64,000 nt of DNA from Pseudomonadota bacterium (GTDB lineage: Bacteria > Pseudomonadota > Gammaproteobacteria > Burkholderiales > Rhodocyclaceae). The stretch lies in contig JAFEDK010000002.1 in the NCBI GenBank assembly GCA_018241665.1, positions 1 to 64,000 of the forward strand. The letters run 5' to 3'. This document shows positions 1-7,508 of this stretch, piece after piece. Position 1 is the stretch's first letter; every line of letters starts with the position of its first letter. A program made the position numbers and the translations under genes. The notes below the pieces were generated by a model, which was given only the letters and a program-made list of their open reading frames with translations, made no database searches and was not told where the DNA came from.

Positions 1-40
1 ACTCTTCAGTGAAGCGTTGCTGTGACTTCTTCGTGTCCAT
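1..40 (-). CDS. IS3-type transposase OrfA, N-terminal fragment
   Basis: The 13 visible codons read MDTKKSQQRFTEE, which resembles the start of IS3-family OrfA proteins (basic residues followed by R-F-T-x-E-F). GGAGGTG sits 4 bases upstream of the ATG. The reading frame is open to the window edge. The call rests on the short N-terminus plus the IS-like terminus behind it. Confidence 0.5.
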   Translation of the reverse strand, partial: MDTKKSQQRFTEE

Positions 41-103
41 GAACACCTCCGATTTGCCCCAGTTGTGAGGCTACAGGGTGTGTAGGAAACCCGGGGCGAT
101 TCA
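1..103 (-). mobile_element. IS3-family insertion sequence, left end (truncated by window edge)
   Basis: Read on the minus strand, the element begins with TGAATCGCCCCGGGTTTCCT at 103-84. I recognise this as the type of terminal inverted repeat used by some IS3-family elements. About 60 bases further in there is a Shine-Dalgarno GGAGGTG and an ATG at 40 opening a transposase-like reading frame. The rest of the element lies outside the window. The outer boundary at 103 is inferred from the TGAATC terminus. The target-site duplication cannot be checked because the other end is not visible. Confidence 0.6.
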
Positions 104-634
104 GTCATTGAACACCGCTAGTGGCTGAACGGCGGGAAACTGGTGTATCGCTGCCAGATTCTGGCCCAAGCCCCAAGGTCGGCTCCGGCCTACAACCAGA
201 CGCACAGCCCGACCTTCCCGAGATCACCGCTTCGCGATCTGCGTCTGCGTAAAACCGTCAGTTCTCCAGGCTTTCACAATACCGCCAGATGCCAGGCATC
301 GCGGCCATCTGGCAACACCCTACACGCGCTCCCTTCCTCCCCGCTCATCCACAACCGGAGATCCGCGCCCTCAATCGTCGCCGGCGTTGCTGCGGGTCAT
401 GGCGAGCAGGGCTTGGCGTTGCGCGAGGCGGACGTTGAGTTGGTCGACTAGGGGGCCGGGACTACGGGAGGTGATTATCTGCAGACAAAACTAGCAGGGA
501 GTCCGGTCTGGGTTTCAGGCCCATGGAAGAAACGCTGGCGGACGAAGTCAGGTGGTGTCGCCAGCGATTGACTGAATCAGCCTTGCTGCCCTGGGTAACT
601 CGAGAGCCTCGTGCTGAGGCTCTACAGGACTGCG
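104..634. other. intergenic region without a convincing gene
   Basis: About 530 bases between the IS end and the ProQ-like gene. Short open frames are present on the plus strand, but their translations are Arg/Ser/Pro-rich, lack a ribosome binding site and match no family I know. Apart from a small hairpin at 603-623 I see nothing in it. It may be debris from the insertion of the neighbouring IS element. Confidence 0.5.
603..623 (-). terminator. hairpin downstream of the proQ-like gene
   Basis: A perfect 8-bp inverted repeat, AGAGCCTC / GAGGCTCT with a 5-base loop, lies 12 bases past the stop of the ProQ-like gene. No U-tract follows, so this is a weak terminator candidate. Confidence 0.35.
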
Positions 635-1075
635 TTACTTCCGTCCGAACTTTTCCGCCAGTGTTGCTAACTTGCGCATGCGTTCTTGCTCGGCTGCAAC
701 GGCCTCTGCTGCGACTTTTTCGGCTCTGCGCTTCTCGGCGCCAGCCTTGAAGTGTTCACGCAATTGTTGCGCGGCGAGTTCCTGTTGTGCCGGGGTGACC
801 GGGTCCGCAGACGTTCCGTCGATATTGAAGCGATGGGTGGCGTTTTGCAGGGCCTTCAGATAAGAGATAGACCGCGTGTGTGATCCTATCGCGGACTTCA
901 GGAGCTTCTTGTCGAAGTCGGGGCGATTGGCGATTGCTTGCTTGTCTATACCGATGGCCAGCGGTTTGTACTCCGCGAACACGGGGAACGCTTCGCGCAG
1001 TGCCTTAAGCACGTCTTTTACGGTACGGAGCTCGGCGGGTGCCCTCGGTGCGAGGGACGGTGTGTGGTCTTCCAT
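635..1075 (-). CDS. ProQ/FinO-family RNA chaperone
   Basis: The 146-residue protein carries a FinO/ProQ domain over roughly residues 18-85, with the family pattern LREAFPVF, the G-I-D-K segment and a run resembling SYLKAL. This domain binds structured RNAs such as sRNAs and 3' ends of mRNAs. The C-terminal third (about 95-146) is Ala/Glu/Lys-rich and probably an extended basic helix, as in short ProQ proteins. It lacks the Tudor-like C-terminal domain of E. coli ProQ, so it belongs to the short ProQ-domain proteins common in betaproteobacteria. The family call is from motif recognition; its RNA targets are unknown. It stands alone, next to a partial IS element. Confidence 0.8.
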   Translation of the reverse strand: MEDHTPSLAPRAPAELRTVKDVLKALREAFPVFAEYKPLAIGIDKQAIANRPDFDKKLLKSAIGSHTRSISYLKALQNATHRFNIDGTSADPVTPAQQELAAQQLREHFKAGAEKRRAEKVAAEAVAAEQERMRKLATLAEKFGRK

Positions 1076-1434
1076 GGGTCAGAGGTACTTGGCTTTCAAC
1101 GGGATGCGATGGTAGCACTGCGATGCTCCCTGGCTTCAGTCCTCAATCATCCCCATTTCCTTCAACACCTCCTTGGTGGATGTAGAGCAACGGGTGCCAG
1201 CGACCACACGCTGTCCTACGCCAGCTTGGAGCTCATTAGCCTGAAGCAACCGTTGCCTACGTGCAGTCAGTAGGCGCCGAGATGGCCGCACACAGCATCC
1301 AGATGGGCAATTTGCCCGATAAAGAAGTAGGAATTTCCACGCTCCCGGGTTGGGGCCTGGCGGATGGCATTTGTCTCTCTAGAATCGGGCTCCAGCGCGA
1401 CGTTGGGCTTATTCAAATAACCTGGAGACACAAC
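1076..1434. other. intergenic region with a gene remnant and PQQ dehydrogenase leader
   Basis: The 359 bases hold the decarboxylase remnant at 1136-1171 and the leader of the PQQ dehydrogenase gene. An open frame continues upstream of 1435 in the dehydrogenase frame as far as 1261. Its translation does not resemble a signal peptide, so I treat it as non-coding. Confidence 0.5.
1136..1171 (-). pseudogene. 3'-terminal remnant of a carboxymuconolactone decarboxylase-type gene
   Basis: These 36 bases match 3908-3943, the 3' end of the intact decarboxylase-type gene, at 34 positions. Read on the minus strand they encode EVLKEMGMIED and a stop codon, the same C-terminus as the intact protein. Similarity ends abruptly upstream of this stretch. 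It is therefore a leftover of a second copy or the scar of a rearrangement. The PQQ dehydrogenase gene lies between the two copies. Confidence 0.7.
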
Positions 1435-3234
1435 ATGCCTGCCCATGGCTTTCGAGCACTGCGGCCACTTTGCCTTGCCGCTCTCTTCGCTGCGTCTCCT
1501 GTGTTGCTGGCGCAAACCAGTGAGGCGTTGCTTGGCGCTGCGGATGATGACGCCAACTGGCTCACCTACGGCCACGGGTACGCAAATCAACGCTATTCGG
1601 GATTGACCCGGATTCATCGTGGCAACGTCTCTCGTCTGGTGCCGAAATGGATATACCAGACGGGGGTGGAGGGCACGTTTCAAACCAACCCCATCGTCTT
1701 TGACGGGATGGTGTATCTGACCACGCCGCGCAATCACATCGTGGCGCTGGATGGCAGCACGGGTGAGGTGCGTTGGAAATACACGCACAAGATGGAGACG
1801 GACGTTCTGTGCTGCGGCGCCCACAACCGCGGGCTGGCGGCAGGCTATGGGCGGCTGTACGAGATCACCGCCGACGGGCGGCTGATCGCGGTCGACCGCA
1901 ACAGCGGCAAGCTGCTCTGGGATGTGCCGGTGGTGGATCCCGCGACCGGAGCCGCGGATGCGCCACGGCAAGTACAGAACATGGCCGATCTTCCCAAGGA
2001 GGAAACGTCGCAGTGGCCGCGCTTTGCCGGGAACATGGCGCCCCTTGTTTACGACGGGCTGGTCATCGTCGGTACCACCGGGGCCGGGTACTCCAATGTT
2101 TTCCGGGATGAGGATGATACGGCGAGAGCCGCCTTTGGCCGATCCGGCCCACGCAGCGGAATGCGCGCTTTCATCTCGGCCTACGCGGCAGACTCGGGGC
2201 GTCTTGTCTGGCGTTGGTATTCGACCAAGGACCAGGGTTGGGAAGGAAGCTTTGTCAGCCAGACGTCGATGGGGGATGCGCTGGATCGGGATCTGGATGC
2301 CGAACGTGCGAATGCGGAGCGGTTTCGTGATGCCTGGAAACGTGGAGGCGGTTCCATTAGTTCGTCGCCCGCACTGGATCCGAAGCTGGGCTTGCTCTAC
2401 TTCGGCACCGGTAACGCCGCGCCCTACGCAGACCTGTATCGCCCCGGCGACAATCTGTATACCTCATCGCTGGTGGCGCTGGATGTGCGGACCGGCCAAC
2501 TGCGCTGGTTCCATCAGGTGACGCCGCATGACGTTTGGGGCTACGACCTGGCCTCGTCGCCGATGCTGATTGATGTCCCGACGAGCGAAGGGAAAGTGCC
2601 GGGCGTGGCCTTGGTGACCAAATCGGGCTGGATGTATTTCTTCAACCGGCTCACGGGCGAGGTCATCCGGCGTTCGGACGGGTTTGTGCCTCAGACCAGC
2701 TTGTTCAAGCGTGCAAAGGATGCCCAGGGGGTGCTTGCGGTGCCGGGTGAGGCGGGTGGTGCGAACTGGCCACCCATTGCTTTCAGCGGCGAGACGGGCT
2801 GGGCGTATGTCGGCGGCAGCCATTATCCGAGCCGCTTCACGCTGGAGACTGACGAGAAGGGCAACAAGGTCAACGTGCTCAGCTTTCCAAAGGACGTGGA
2901 AACCTACGGAACGCTCAGCGCGATCGATCCGGCGACTGGCAAGCTTGCATGGCAGGAACGCATCGGCCGGCCATTCTCCGGCGGTGTGACGACCACCGCA
3001 GGAGGTTTGGTGTTCATGGGGGAGGCGGACGGGCACTTCACGGCGCGCGATTCCCGCACCGGCAAACTGTTGTGGCGCTTCCAGACGGGCGCCGGCGTCA
3101 ATGCACCGTCCGTCGTCTATCAACGCAAGGGCAAGGAATATCTCGTCGTCGCGGCAGGGGGGAACAAGCTGTTCAACATCCCTCCGGGGAATGCCGTGAT
3201 CGCGTTCGGGTTGCCTGACGAGAATGGTGAGTGA
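1435..3234 (+). CDS. PQQ-dependent (quinoprotein) dehydrogenase, periplasmic, no cytochrome domain
   Basis: A quinoprotein dehydrogenase of 599 residues with an eight-bladed propeller fold. Such enzymes oxidise alcohols, sugars or aldehydes in the periplasm using pyrroloquinoline quinone. An N-terminal signal peptide (LCLAALFAASPVLLA) is followed by the W-x-x-Y-G-x-x-x-x-N-x-R-Y-S family entry. An adjacent cysteine pair, C126-C127, would form the ring disulphide above PQQ. Blade repeats with A-L-D-x-x-T-G-x-x-x-W recur. There is no C-x-x-C-H haem motif, so it is not a quinohaemoprotein. Where relatives usually have W-D-x-D near the active site, this one reads W368-G-Y-D371, so the catalytic Asp may be missing or shifted. 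I chose the ATG at 1435 for the signal peptide and the GGAG just upstream; the frame opens earlier but without sense. Substrate unknown. Confidence 0.8.
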   Translation: MPAHGFRALRPLCLAALFAASPVLLAQTSEALLGAADDDANWLTYGHGYANQRYSGLTRIHRGNVSRLVPKWIYQTGVEGTFQTNPIVFDGMVYLTTPRNHIVALDGSTGEVRWKYTHKMETDVLCCGAHNRGLAAGYGRLYEITADGRLIAVDRNSGKLLWDVPVVDPATGAADAPRQVQNMADLPKEETSQWPRFAGNMAPLVYDGLVIVGTTGAGYSNVFRDEDDTARAAFGRSGPRSGMRAFISAYAADSGRLVWRWYSTKDQGWEGSFVSQTSMGDALDRDLDAERANAERFRDAWKRGGGSISSSPALDPKLGLLYFGTGNAAPYADLYRPGDNLYTSSLVALDVRTGQLRWFHQVTPHDVWGYDLASSPMLIDVPTSEGKVPGVALVTKSGWMYFFNRLTGEVIRRSDGFVPQTSLFKRAKDAQGVLAVPGEAGGANWPPIAFSGETGWAYVGGSHYPSRFTLETDEKGNKVNVLSFPKDVETYGTLSAIDPATGKLAWQERIGRPFSGGVTTTAGGLVFMGEADGHFTARDSRTGKLLWRFQTGAGVNAPSVVYQRKGKEYLVVAAGGNKLFNIPPGNAVIAFGLPDENGE

Positions 3235-3248
3235 GGTTTCAGGCTTAT

Positions 3249-3881
3249 CTATGGCCTATCCGGCTGTTTCGATTCCGTCAGAAAAGCCCCGATTTCCGGC
3301 GCCAGCGTTGCCGGCAGGTCCATCCCCATCGAGTGCTCTCCGCCTGGCACGATGATCAGCCTCGACTTGGGAATCCTGTCGCTCAGATGACGCCCGACGG
3401 CGACGGGGCTGATGGTGTCCCGGTGGCCCCAGATCAACAGGGTTGGCACGTTCAGCTTGGCGAATTGATCGCTCAGGTCTGCTCGTTCCGTCAGGATCCA
3501 GGGGGCGGTATCGGGAAAGGCTGCGAGGAATTGCGGGCGCCAGTCGCTTGCACCGAAGGCCGAGACGTCCATGCCGCCCGACGTGGCGACGAGGACCAGG
3601 TGGGTGACCAGCTCTGGGTGCTTCAAGGCCAGCTGGATGGCGATGATGCCGCCCATGGACTGGGCCACGATGGCGGAAGGCTGGGTCAGTTCGCGCTCGG
3701 CAAGGCTCAGCAGGTCGGCGAGGCTATTTACGGTGGGCGACTTTGCTTGCGTACCAAGGCCGGGCCAGTCGAGATAGCGTTTTGTCCAGGCGGCGGGGAG
3801 GCGGGTGCCGACGCCTTGCCAGAACGAACCGTCGCCCGTTGCGCCGGGCAGGAAGATCAGGTTTGTTTCAGTGGTTGTCAT
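3249..3881 (-). CDS. alpha/beta-fold hydrolase
   Basis: A compact alpha/beta hydrolase of 210 residues. Visible parts are the oxyanion-side segment FLPGATGDGSFW near the N-terminus, the nucleophile elbow A-Q-S-M-G-G, the acid W-G-H-R-D and the histidine in GGEHSMG near the C-terminus. The elbow has Ala instead of the first Gly of G-x-S-x-G, which occurs in some members. The start at 3881 (MTTTETN) was chosen because the longer frame upstream runs through the neighbouring gene and is Arg/Pro-rich nonsense. It lies 26 bases downstream of the decarboxylase-type gene on the same strand and is probably co-transcribed. That pairing recalls enol-lactone hydrolase with carboxymuconolactone decarboxylase, but the substrate is not established. 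Confidence 0.75.
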   Translation of the reverse strand: MTTTETNLIFLPGATGDGSFWQGVGTRLPAAWTKRYLDWPGLGTQAKSPTVNSLADLLSLAERELTQPSAIVAQSMGGIIAIQLALKHPELVTHLVLVATSGGMDVSAFGASDWRPQFLAAFPDTAPWILTERADLSDQFAKLNVPTLLIWGHRDTISPVAVGRHLSDRIPKSRLIIVPGGEHSMGMDLPATLAPEIGAFLTESKQPDRP

Positions 3882-3907
3882 CACAGTCTTGCGCTTGGCG
3901 GGGTGTG

Positions 3908-4297
3908 TCAGTCCTCGATCATGCCCATTTCCTTCAACACCTCGTGGGCCGAGCGGAAGGCGTCGATGGCGAGCGGGACGCCGCAATAGACAGTGGCGTG
4001 CAGCAGCGTCTCCTGGATTTCCTTCATGCTTGCGCCGTTGTTGATGGCTCCGCGCACGTGGCCCTTGAGTTCGGTTGACCGGCCGAGGGCGGTCAGCATC
4101 GACAGGGTGAGCAGGCTGCGGGTCTTCAGGTCGAGTCCGTCGCGGCACCAGGTGGTGCCCCAGGCGTTGCGGGTGACGAATTCCTGGAGAGGGGCGGTGA
4201 AGGCGTCCACATTGGCGAAGGCCTTGTCGACAAAGGCCTCGCCCATCACCTGCTTGCGCATTTGCAGGCCCTGTTCGAATTGTGCGTCACGACTCAT
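3908..4297 (-). CDS. carboxymuconolactone decarboxylase-family protein (PcaC-like)
   Basis: At 129 residues it has the size of PcaC, the 4-carboxymuconolactone decarboxylase of the protocatechuate pathway. It shows the all-helical CMD domain with the typical stretches GHVRGAINNG and HATVYCGVPLAIDAF. It lacks the C-x-x-C pair of the AhpD branch, so a decarboxylase-like rather than peroxidase-like role is more likely. The start at 4297 follows an AGGAG. It leads a two-gene unit with the alpha/beta hydrolase. No other protocatechuate genes are nearby, so aromatic catabolism is only suggested. Its last 36 bases are duplicated at 1136-1171. Confidence 0.75.
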   Translation of the reverse strand: MSRDAQFEQGLQMRKQVMGEAFVDKAFANVDAFTAPLQEFVTRNAWGTTWCRDGLDLKTRSLLTLSMLTALGRSTELKGHVRGAINNGASMKEIQETLLHATVYCGVPLAIDAFRSAHEVLKEMGMIED

Positions 4298-4398
4298 GGT
4301 GAAGGCTCCTGATGGAAATGACCATGAGCTTATCTGCCGCAATTCCCGGCTGGCAATTGAAACATCGGGAACTGGCGTATTTCTGGGTACGCCTGATT

Positions 4399-4716
4399 TC
4401 ACCTGGATTGATGGTATGCCGCCACCAGAACCTTGGCCTGGAGCCGCATGATGTCTTTCAGCATGCGTATCTTGCGGCCATGTTCCTGATGCGCCAGATC
4501 GTAGATCTGTTTCTTGAGCGTTTCATCACAGGCTTCAGGAAGGCTCAGGGACCATTGAGTGAAATAGCCGTCGTAGCTGTCAATCGTCTTGATCAGTTCG
4601 AACCTGAGCTTTTCCCGGCTCTTCACCGGGATGGATGCCAGTATTTCTTCAATATCGGCATCGTAATCGTGATTGCGCTGGCTGTTCGGGACGGGAAAAT
4701 CGATGATCTGGGTCAT
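4399..4716 (-). CDS. hypothetical protein, partner of the J-domain protein
   Basis: A 105-residue soluble protein that I do not recognise. It is rich in charged residues and probably helical, with no signal peptide or membrane segment. Its ATG lies 8 bases beyond the stop of the J-domain gene, so the two are almost certainly co-transcribed and may act together. The frame continues far upstream in the antisense of the J gene, but translation from 4716 is the only part with ordinary amino-acid composition. Confidence 0.6.
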   Translation of the reverse strand: MTQIIDFPVPNSQRNHDYDADIEEILASIPVKSREKLRFELIKTIDSYDGYFTQWSLSLPEACDETLKKQIYDLAHQEHGRKIRMLKDIMRLQAKVLVAAYHQSR

Positions 4717-4724
4717 GGCTGCAT

Positions 4725-5264
4725 TCACCTGTTTATCGTTTCGAGCAAGGCGGAGCGGGCCTTGGTGATGCGTACGAACTGTTCGTGGCTGCCCCCGGCG
4801 TCGGGGTGCGCCTTCTGGGCGAGCTTTCTGAATGCGGCGTTGACCTGGCTGCGGTCGAGTTTTCCGTCCGCCGGCAGATTCAGTGCCGCGCGATGTGCCT
4901 GTTCGTCCGGGGGCTGGCGCATGTTCTGGTGGCGGCTTTGCCGGCTTGAGAAGCGCGCGAATTCCTCGTTCATGCGCTGCTGGGCGGCCCGGCGCAAGTG
5001 GATCGATTCGACGCGCAATTCCACCTGGTCTTCTCGCCAGCGCTGGCGCGACATGACGACGCAGGCCGCAAAGGCGATTCTGCCGTGGGTTTCGAGTTCG
5101 TCGAGGCTGAAAGGCCCGACCATGTCGAAGGGATCGTCCAGCCAGGCCCTCCGGCCACCGGCGCCGGCCTCGACGCGACCGAGAGTGGCGGTGGTGACCA
5201 GCCCGAGCCCTCCATTCCAGATGACCCATTCCTCGTCGTAGTCAGGCGGCTGCTTGTCATCCAT
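4725..5264 (-). CDS. protein with a C-terminal J domain (HPD motif)
   Basis: A protein of 179 residues. The last 55 or so form a J domain: helix II is R-K-L-A-Q-K-A, followed by the diagnostic H-P-D and helix III with FVRITKARSALLE. J domains stimulate the ATPase of Hsp70/DnaK. There is no Gly/Phe region, zinc finger or DnaJ C-terminal domain, so this is a class C (type III) co-chaperone. The N-terminal 120 residues are unlike anything I know and presumably recruit a client. The start at 5264 (MDDKQPPDYDEEW) avoids a long upstream extension of poor composition. It forms a two-gene unit with the 105-residue protein downstream. Confidence 0.7.
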   Translation of the reverse strand: MDDKQPPDYDEEWVIWNGGLGLVTTATLGRVEAGAGGRRAWLDDPFDMVGPFSLDELETHGRIAFAACVVMSRQRWREDQVELRVESIHLRRAAQQRMNEEFARFSSRQSRHQNMRQPPDEQAHRAALNLPADGKLDRSQVNAAFRKLAQKAHPDAGGSHEQFVRITKARSALLETINR

Positions 5265-5510
5265 GCCCGGTCTCCCCGGGGCTGCTCGCGTGATATCGAT
5301 CGGGCCGCGCGCTTCCGCAAGGCGGCCGCCTGTCCAATCCCGGACCGGAGCTGGCCAGGTTGGTGGCTTGAATTGAAGGAAACATGACAAGAATCGCCCG
5401 TTAGAACGCTGTTCCCAACCGGGTTGCAAATAGCGCACCAAGCGTTCTTGCAGAGCGGCGGCATCCTCGGCAAGGGGCGGGGCCCTGGCGGCCCGCTGGC
5501 GCGCAAGAAA

Positions 5511-5537
5511 CGAAAAACCCGCCACGGGGGCGGGTTT
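5511..5537 (-). terminator. intrinsic terminator of the PEP-CTERM gene
   Basis: On the minus strand, AAACCCGCC and GGCGGGTTT form a 9-bp perfect stem with a 5-base loop, followed by further T residues. It lies 28 bases past the stop of the PEP-CTERM gene. Confidence 0.8.
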
Positions 5538-5564
5538 CGTCATGCCTTGAGCGGTGTGGCGGGC

Positions 5565-6251
5565 TCAGGCCGTCTTCTTGCGGCGGAAGATGCCAGCGCC
5601 GAGGATGCCCAGGCTGACGAGGGCCATGCTGCCGGGTTCGGGTACGCGGGAGGCGGCGCCATTGAAGTTCGCCGTCCAGGCCAGCGAGCCATTGATCCAC
5701 GGACCGTCCCAGGTCTGGCTGTTGAGCAGGGAGAGGTTGGCGTTGTTGTTGAACCAGACAACCTTGCCGTCGTTGGCGACGTTCGAGTCAGCCCAGATGA
5801 AGCCCCAGGAGGCGCCGCCGGCTTGATTGCTGTCGGTGACCGTCAGCAGTGCGACATACTCGTTGCCAGCGGTCAGGGCCAGGTTGCCGGTATTGACGGT
5901 GATCGGCTGCAGGCCGTTGCCGAACACGGACACATTGCTGCTGAAGAGTGCCGGGCCACTGGCCGGGCCGTTGCCACCGAGGGCGCCGCTCCATGCATAA
6001 ACCTGGGCCAGCGCGGAGATGGTGTTGCCATTGGTGTTCACGTAGAACGTGAAGTCATTCAGCGTGCTGCCGGCGGCCAGGAAGGTTTCGCCATAGGTGC
6101 TGGTGCTACCGCTGCCGCCCCAGGAGGAGAGGCTGGAGCTGCCATCCCACACGGGAACGGTGTTGATCACTGCGGCGTGAGCCGCTTGCGTCATGCCGAT
6201 GGAGAGGCAGGCAACAGCGATGGAAGCACCCAGCTTTTTCAGATCGAACAT
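5565..6251 (-). CDS. PEP-CTERM sorting-domain protein
   Basis: An exported protein of 228 residues. The N-terminus is a signal peptide ending in A-H-A (about residue 26). The C-terminus has the complete PEP-CTERM tail: V-P-E-P-G, a hydrophobic stretch (MALVSLGILGAGIF) and R-R-K-K. In bacteria with exosortase EpsH/XrtA such tails direct processing and anchoring at the cell surface, usually in strains making exopolysaccharide. The 170-residue middle is Gly/Ser/Asn-rich and beta-strand-like, with no catalytic motif seen. No exosortase is in this window, so the sorting enzyme must be elsewhere. It is monocistronic with its own terminator. Confidence 0.85.
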   Translation of the reverse strand: MFDLKKLGASIAVACLSIGMTQAAHAAVINTVPVWDGSSSLSSWGGSGSTSTYGETFLAAGSTLNDFTFYVNTNGNTISALAQVYAWSGALGGNGPASGPALFSSNVSVFGNGLQPITVNTGNLALTAGNEYVALLTVTDSNQAGGASWGFIWADSNVANDGKVVWFNNNANLSLLNSQTWDGPWINGSLAWTANFNGAASRVPEPGSMALVSLGILGAGIFRRKKTA

Positions 6252-6523
6252 TCTTGTTTTCCGTTAAATATTAGAGCCGGCGAGCTTAAGCAATGGTTGT
6301 GCCATGAAGGAAAATCAAGGGTTTATCAATATTTTTGTTGTTTGCGAGCAAAATTTGTAAAAAACGTCGACAACAACTATTTCACGGTCGCTCGGCGAGC
6401 CGTTGTTTTAAACCCCATCGATAAAACAGTTTTTCAGATCCATGCATGGACCTATCCTAGAGTGACATTGAGTGCCGTGCGTCGGTGTGCGGCTTTACGA
6501 CATCTTTTCCAACGAGTTCGCCC

Positions 6524-7414
6524 ATGGGTTCCTTGATCTCTCCGCAAGACTTGCCCACCTGGGTGCCGGGAAGGGTGTTGTCGGCCAGCGATGGGCTGGG
6601 ATGGAAGGATGTTGGCCATCGGACCTACCTGTATACCGGGCTCGATGTCGCCATTCCGCCGATGGATCACTTCATGGTGGTGCGCTACCAAACCGGGCAG
6701 ACGCCGATGGACAGGCAGGTGGAGGGGCGATGGACGCGGCGGCAGTGTGCGCCGGGGGAGTTTTCCCTGTTGACCCGCTCGGAGCCGTCCCACTGGCATT
6801 GGACCGAGTGCATCGAGGTGTCCCATACCTATCTGTCGGATGCGCTGATGCAGCGGGTGGCGGCGGACATCACCGAGCGGGCGGTGGCGGATATCAGGCT
6901 GCACGATGTGCTGCAGGCGCGGGATCCGGTGGTGATGAACGTCGTCGATGCGATCAGCGCAGAGGCAGGGCGGCGGGGTTTTGGCGGCAGTCTGTACGTG
7001 GAAGCGCTGTCCATCCAGCTGGCGGTACATCTGTTCCGCCAGTACGCCTCCATCCAGTTTCGTGACGAGGTGCCGGCGGGGCCCTTGTCGCCGGCGCGCA
7101 TGCGGCGGCTGGCCGAGTTCGTGGATACCCATCTGCAGGACAGTATCTCCATCGAGCAGATGGCGGCGACGCTGGGGCTGGGGGTGTGGACCTTCTCGAA
7201 GCATTTCCGCGCGACGACGGGGGCTTCGCCCTACGACTACGTGACCCGGCGGCGTCTGGAGCGGGCGGTGCGTCTGCTCACGGCGGGGGAACTGGCGATC
7301 AAGGAGGTGGCCGCGGATTGCGGTTTCTCCGACCAGGCGCATCTGACGCGGGTGATGCGGGCACGGATGGGTACGACGCCGGCACGCATGCGCAAAGAGG
7401 GCGGCAGCGAGTAA
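6524..7414 (+). CDS. AraC-family transcriptional regulator
   Basis: A regulator of 296 residues from the chosen ATG. The C-terminal 100 residues carry the two helix-turn-helix units of the AraC/XylS family: LAEFVDTHLQDSISIEQMA, then the hallmark region F-S-K-H-F-R, G-x-S-P-Y-x-Y and the second helix around IKEVAADCGFSDQAHLTR. The N-terminal half is a cupin-like effector domain of the type that binds small molecules. An in-frame ATG at 6485 adds 13 residues without family character. The gene runs toward the monooxygenase operon and stops just before it. It is the obvious candidate regulator of that operon, but this is positional inference. Confidence 0.85.
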   Translation: MGSLISPQDLPTWVPGRVLSASDGLGWKDVGHRTYLYTGLDVAIPPMDHFMVVRYQTGQTPMDRQVEGRWTRRQCAPGEFSLLTRSEPSHWHWTECIEVSHTYLSDALMQRVAADITERAVADIRLHDVLQARDPVVMNVVDAISAEAGRRGFGGSLYVEALSIQLAVHLFRQYASIQFRDEVPAGPLSPARMRRLAEFVDTHLQDSISIEQMAATLGLGVWTFSKHFRATTGASPYDYVTRRRLERAVRLLTAGELAIKEVAADCGFSDQAHLTRVMRARMGTTPARMRKEGGSE

Positions 7415-7445
7415 AAAGGGGCGCAACGGCAATGCCGATGCGCCC
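7413..7445 (-). terminator. terminator of the monooxygenase/hydrolase operon
   Basis: Read on the minus strand, GGGCGCA..TGCGCCC encloses an inner CGGC/GCCG stem. The long hairpin is followed by C and then TTTTT. It lies 64 bases past the stop of the MetX-like gene. The oligo-T on the minus strand shows it serves that operon rather than the AraC gene, whose stop it touches. Confidence 0.75.
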
Positions 7446-7508
7446 GAAAGGCGCGTCCTGAAGAACGAGGGGCGCCTGCGCTTGCAGCCGGTCAGGGCCG
7501 CGGGGACA

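Noticed and set aside
143-451. A 102-residue plus-strand open frame near the IS end
   Set aside because: Composition is Arg/Ser/Pro-rich, there is no ribosome binding site, and no known family is recognised.
1261-1434. N-terminal extension of the PQQ dehydrogenase
   Set aside because: The frame is open, but the added residues contain no signal peptide. The ATG at 1435 starts a proper signal sequence behind GGAG.
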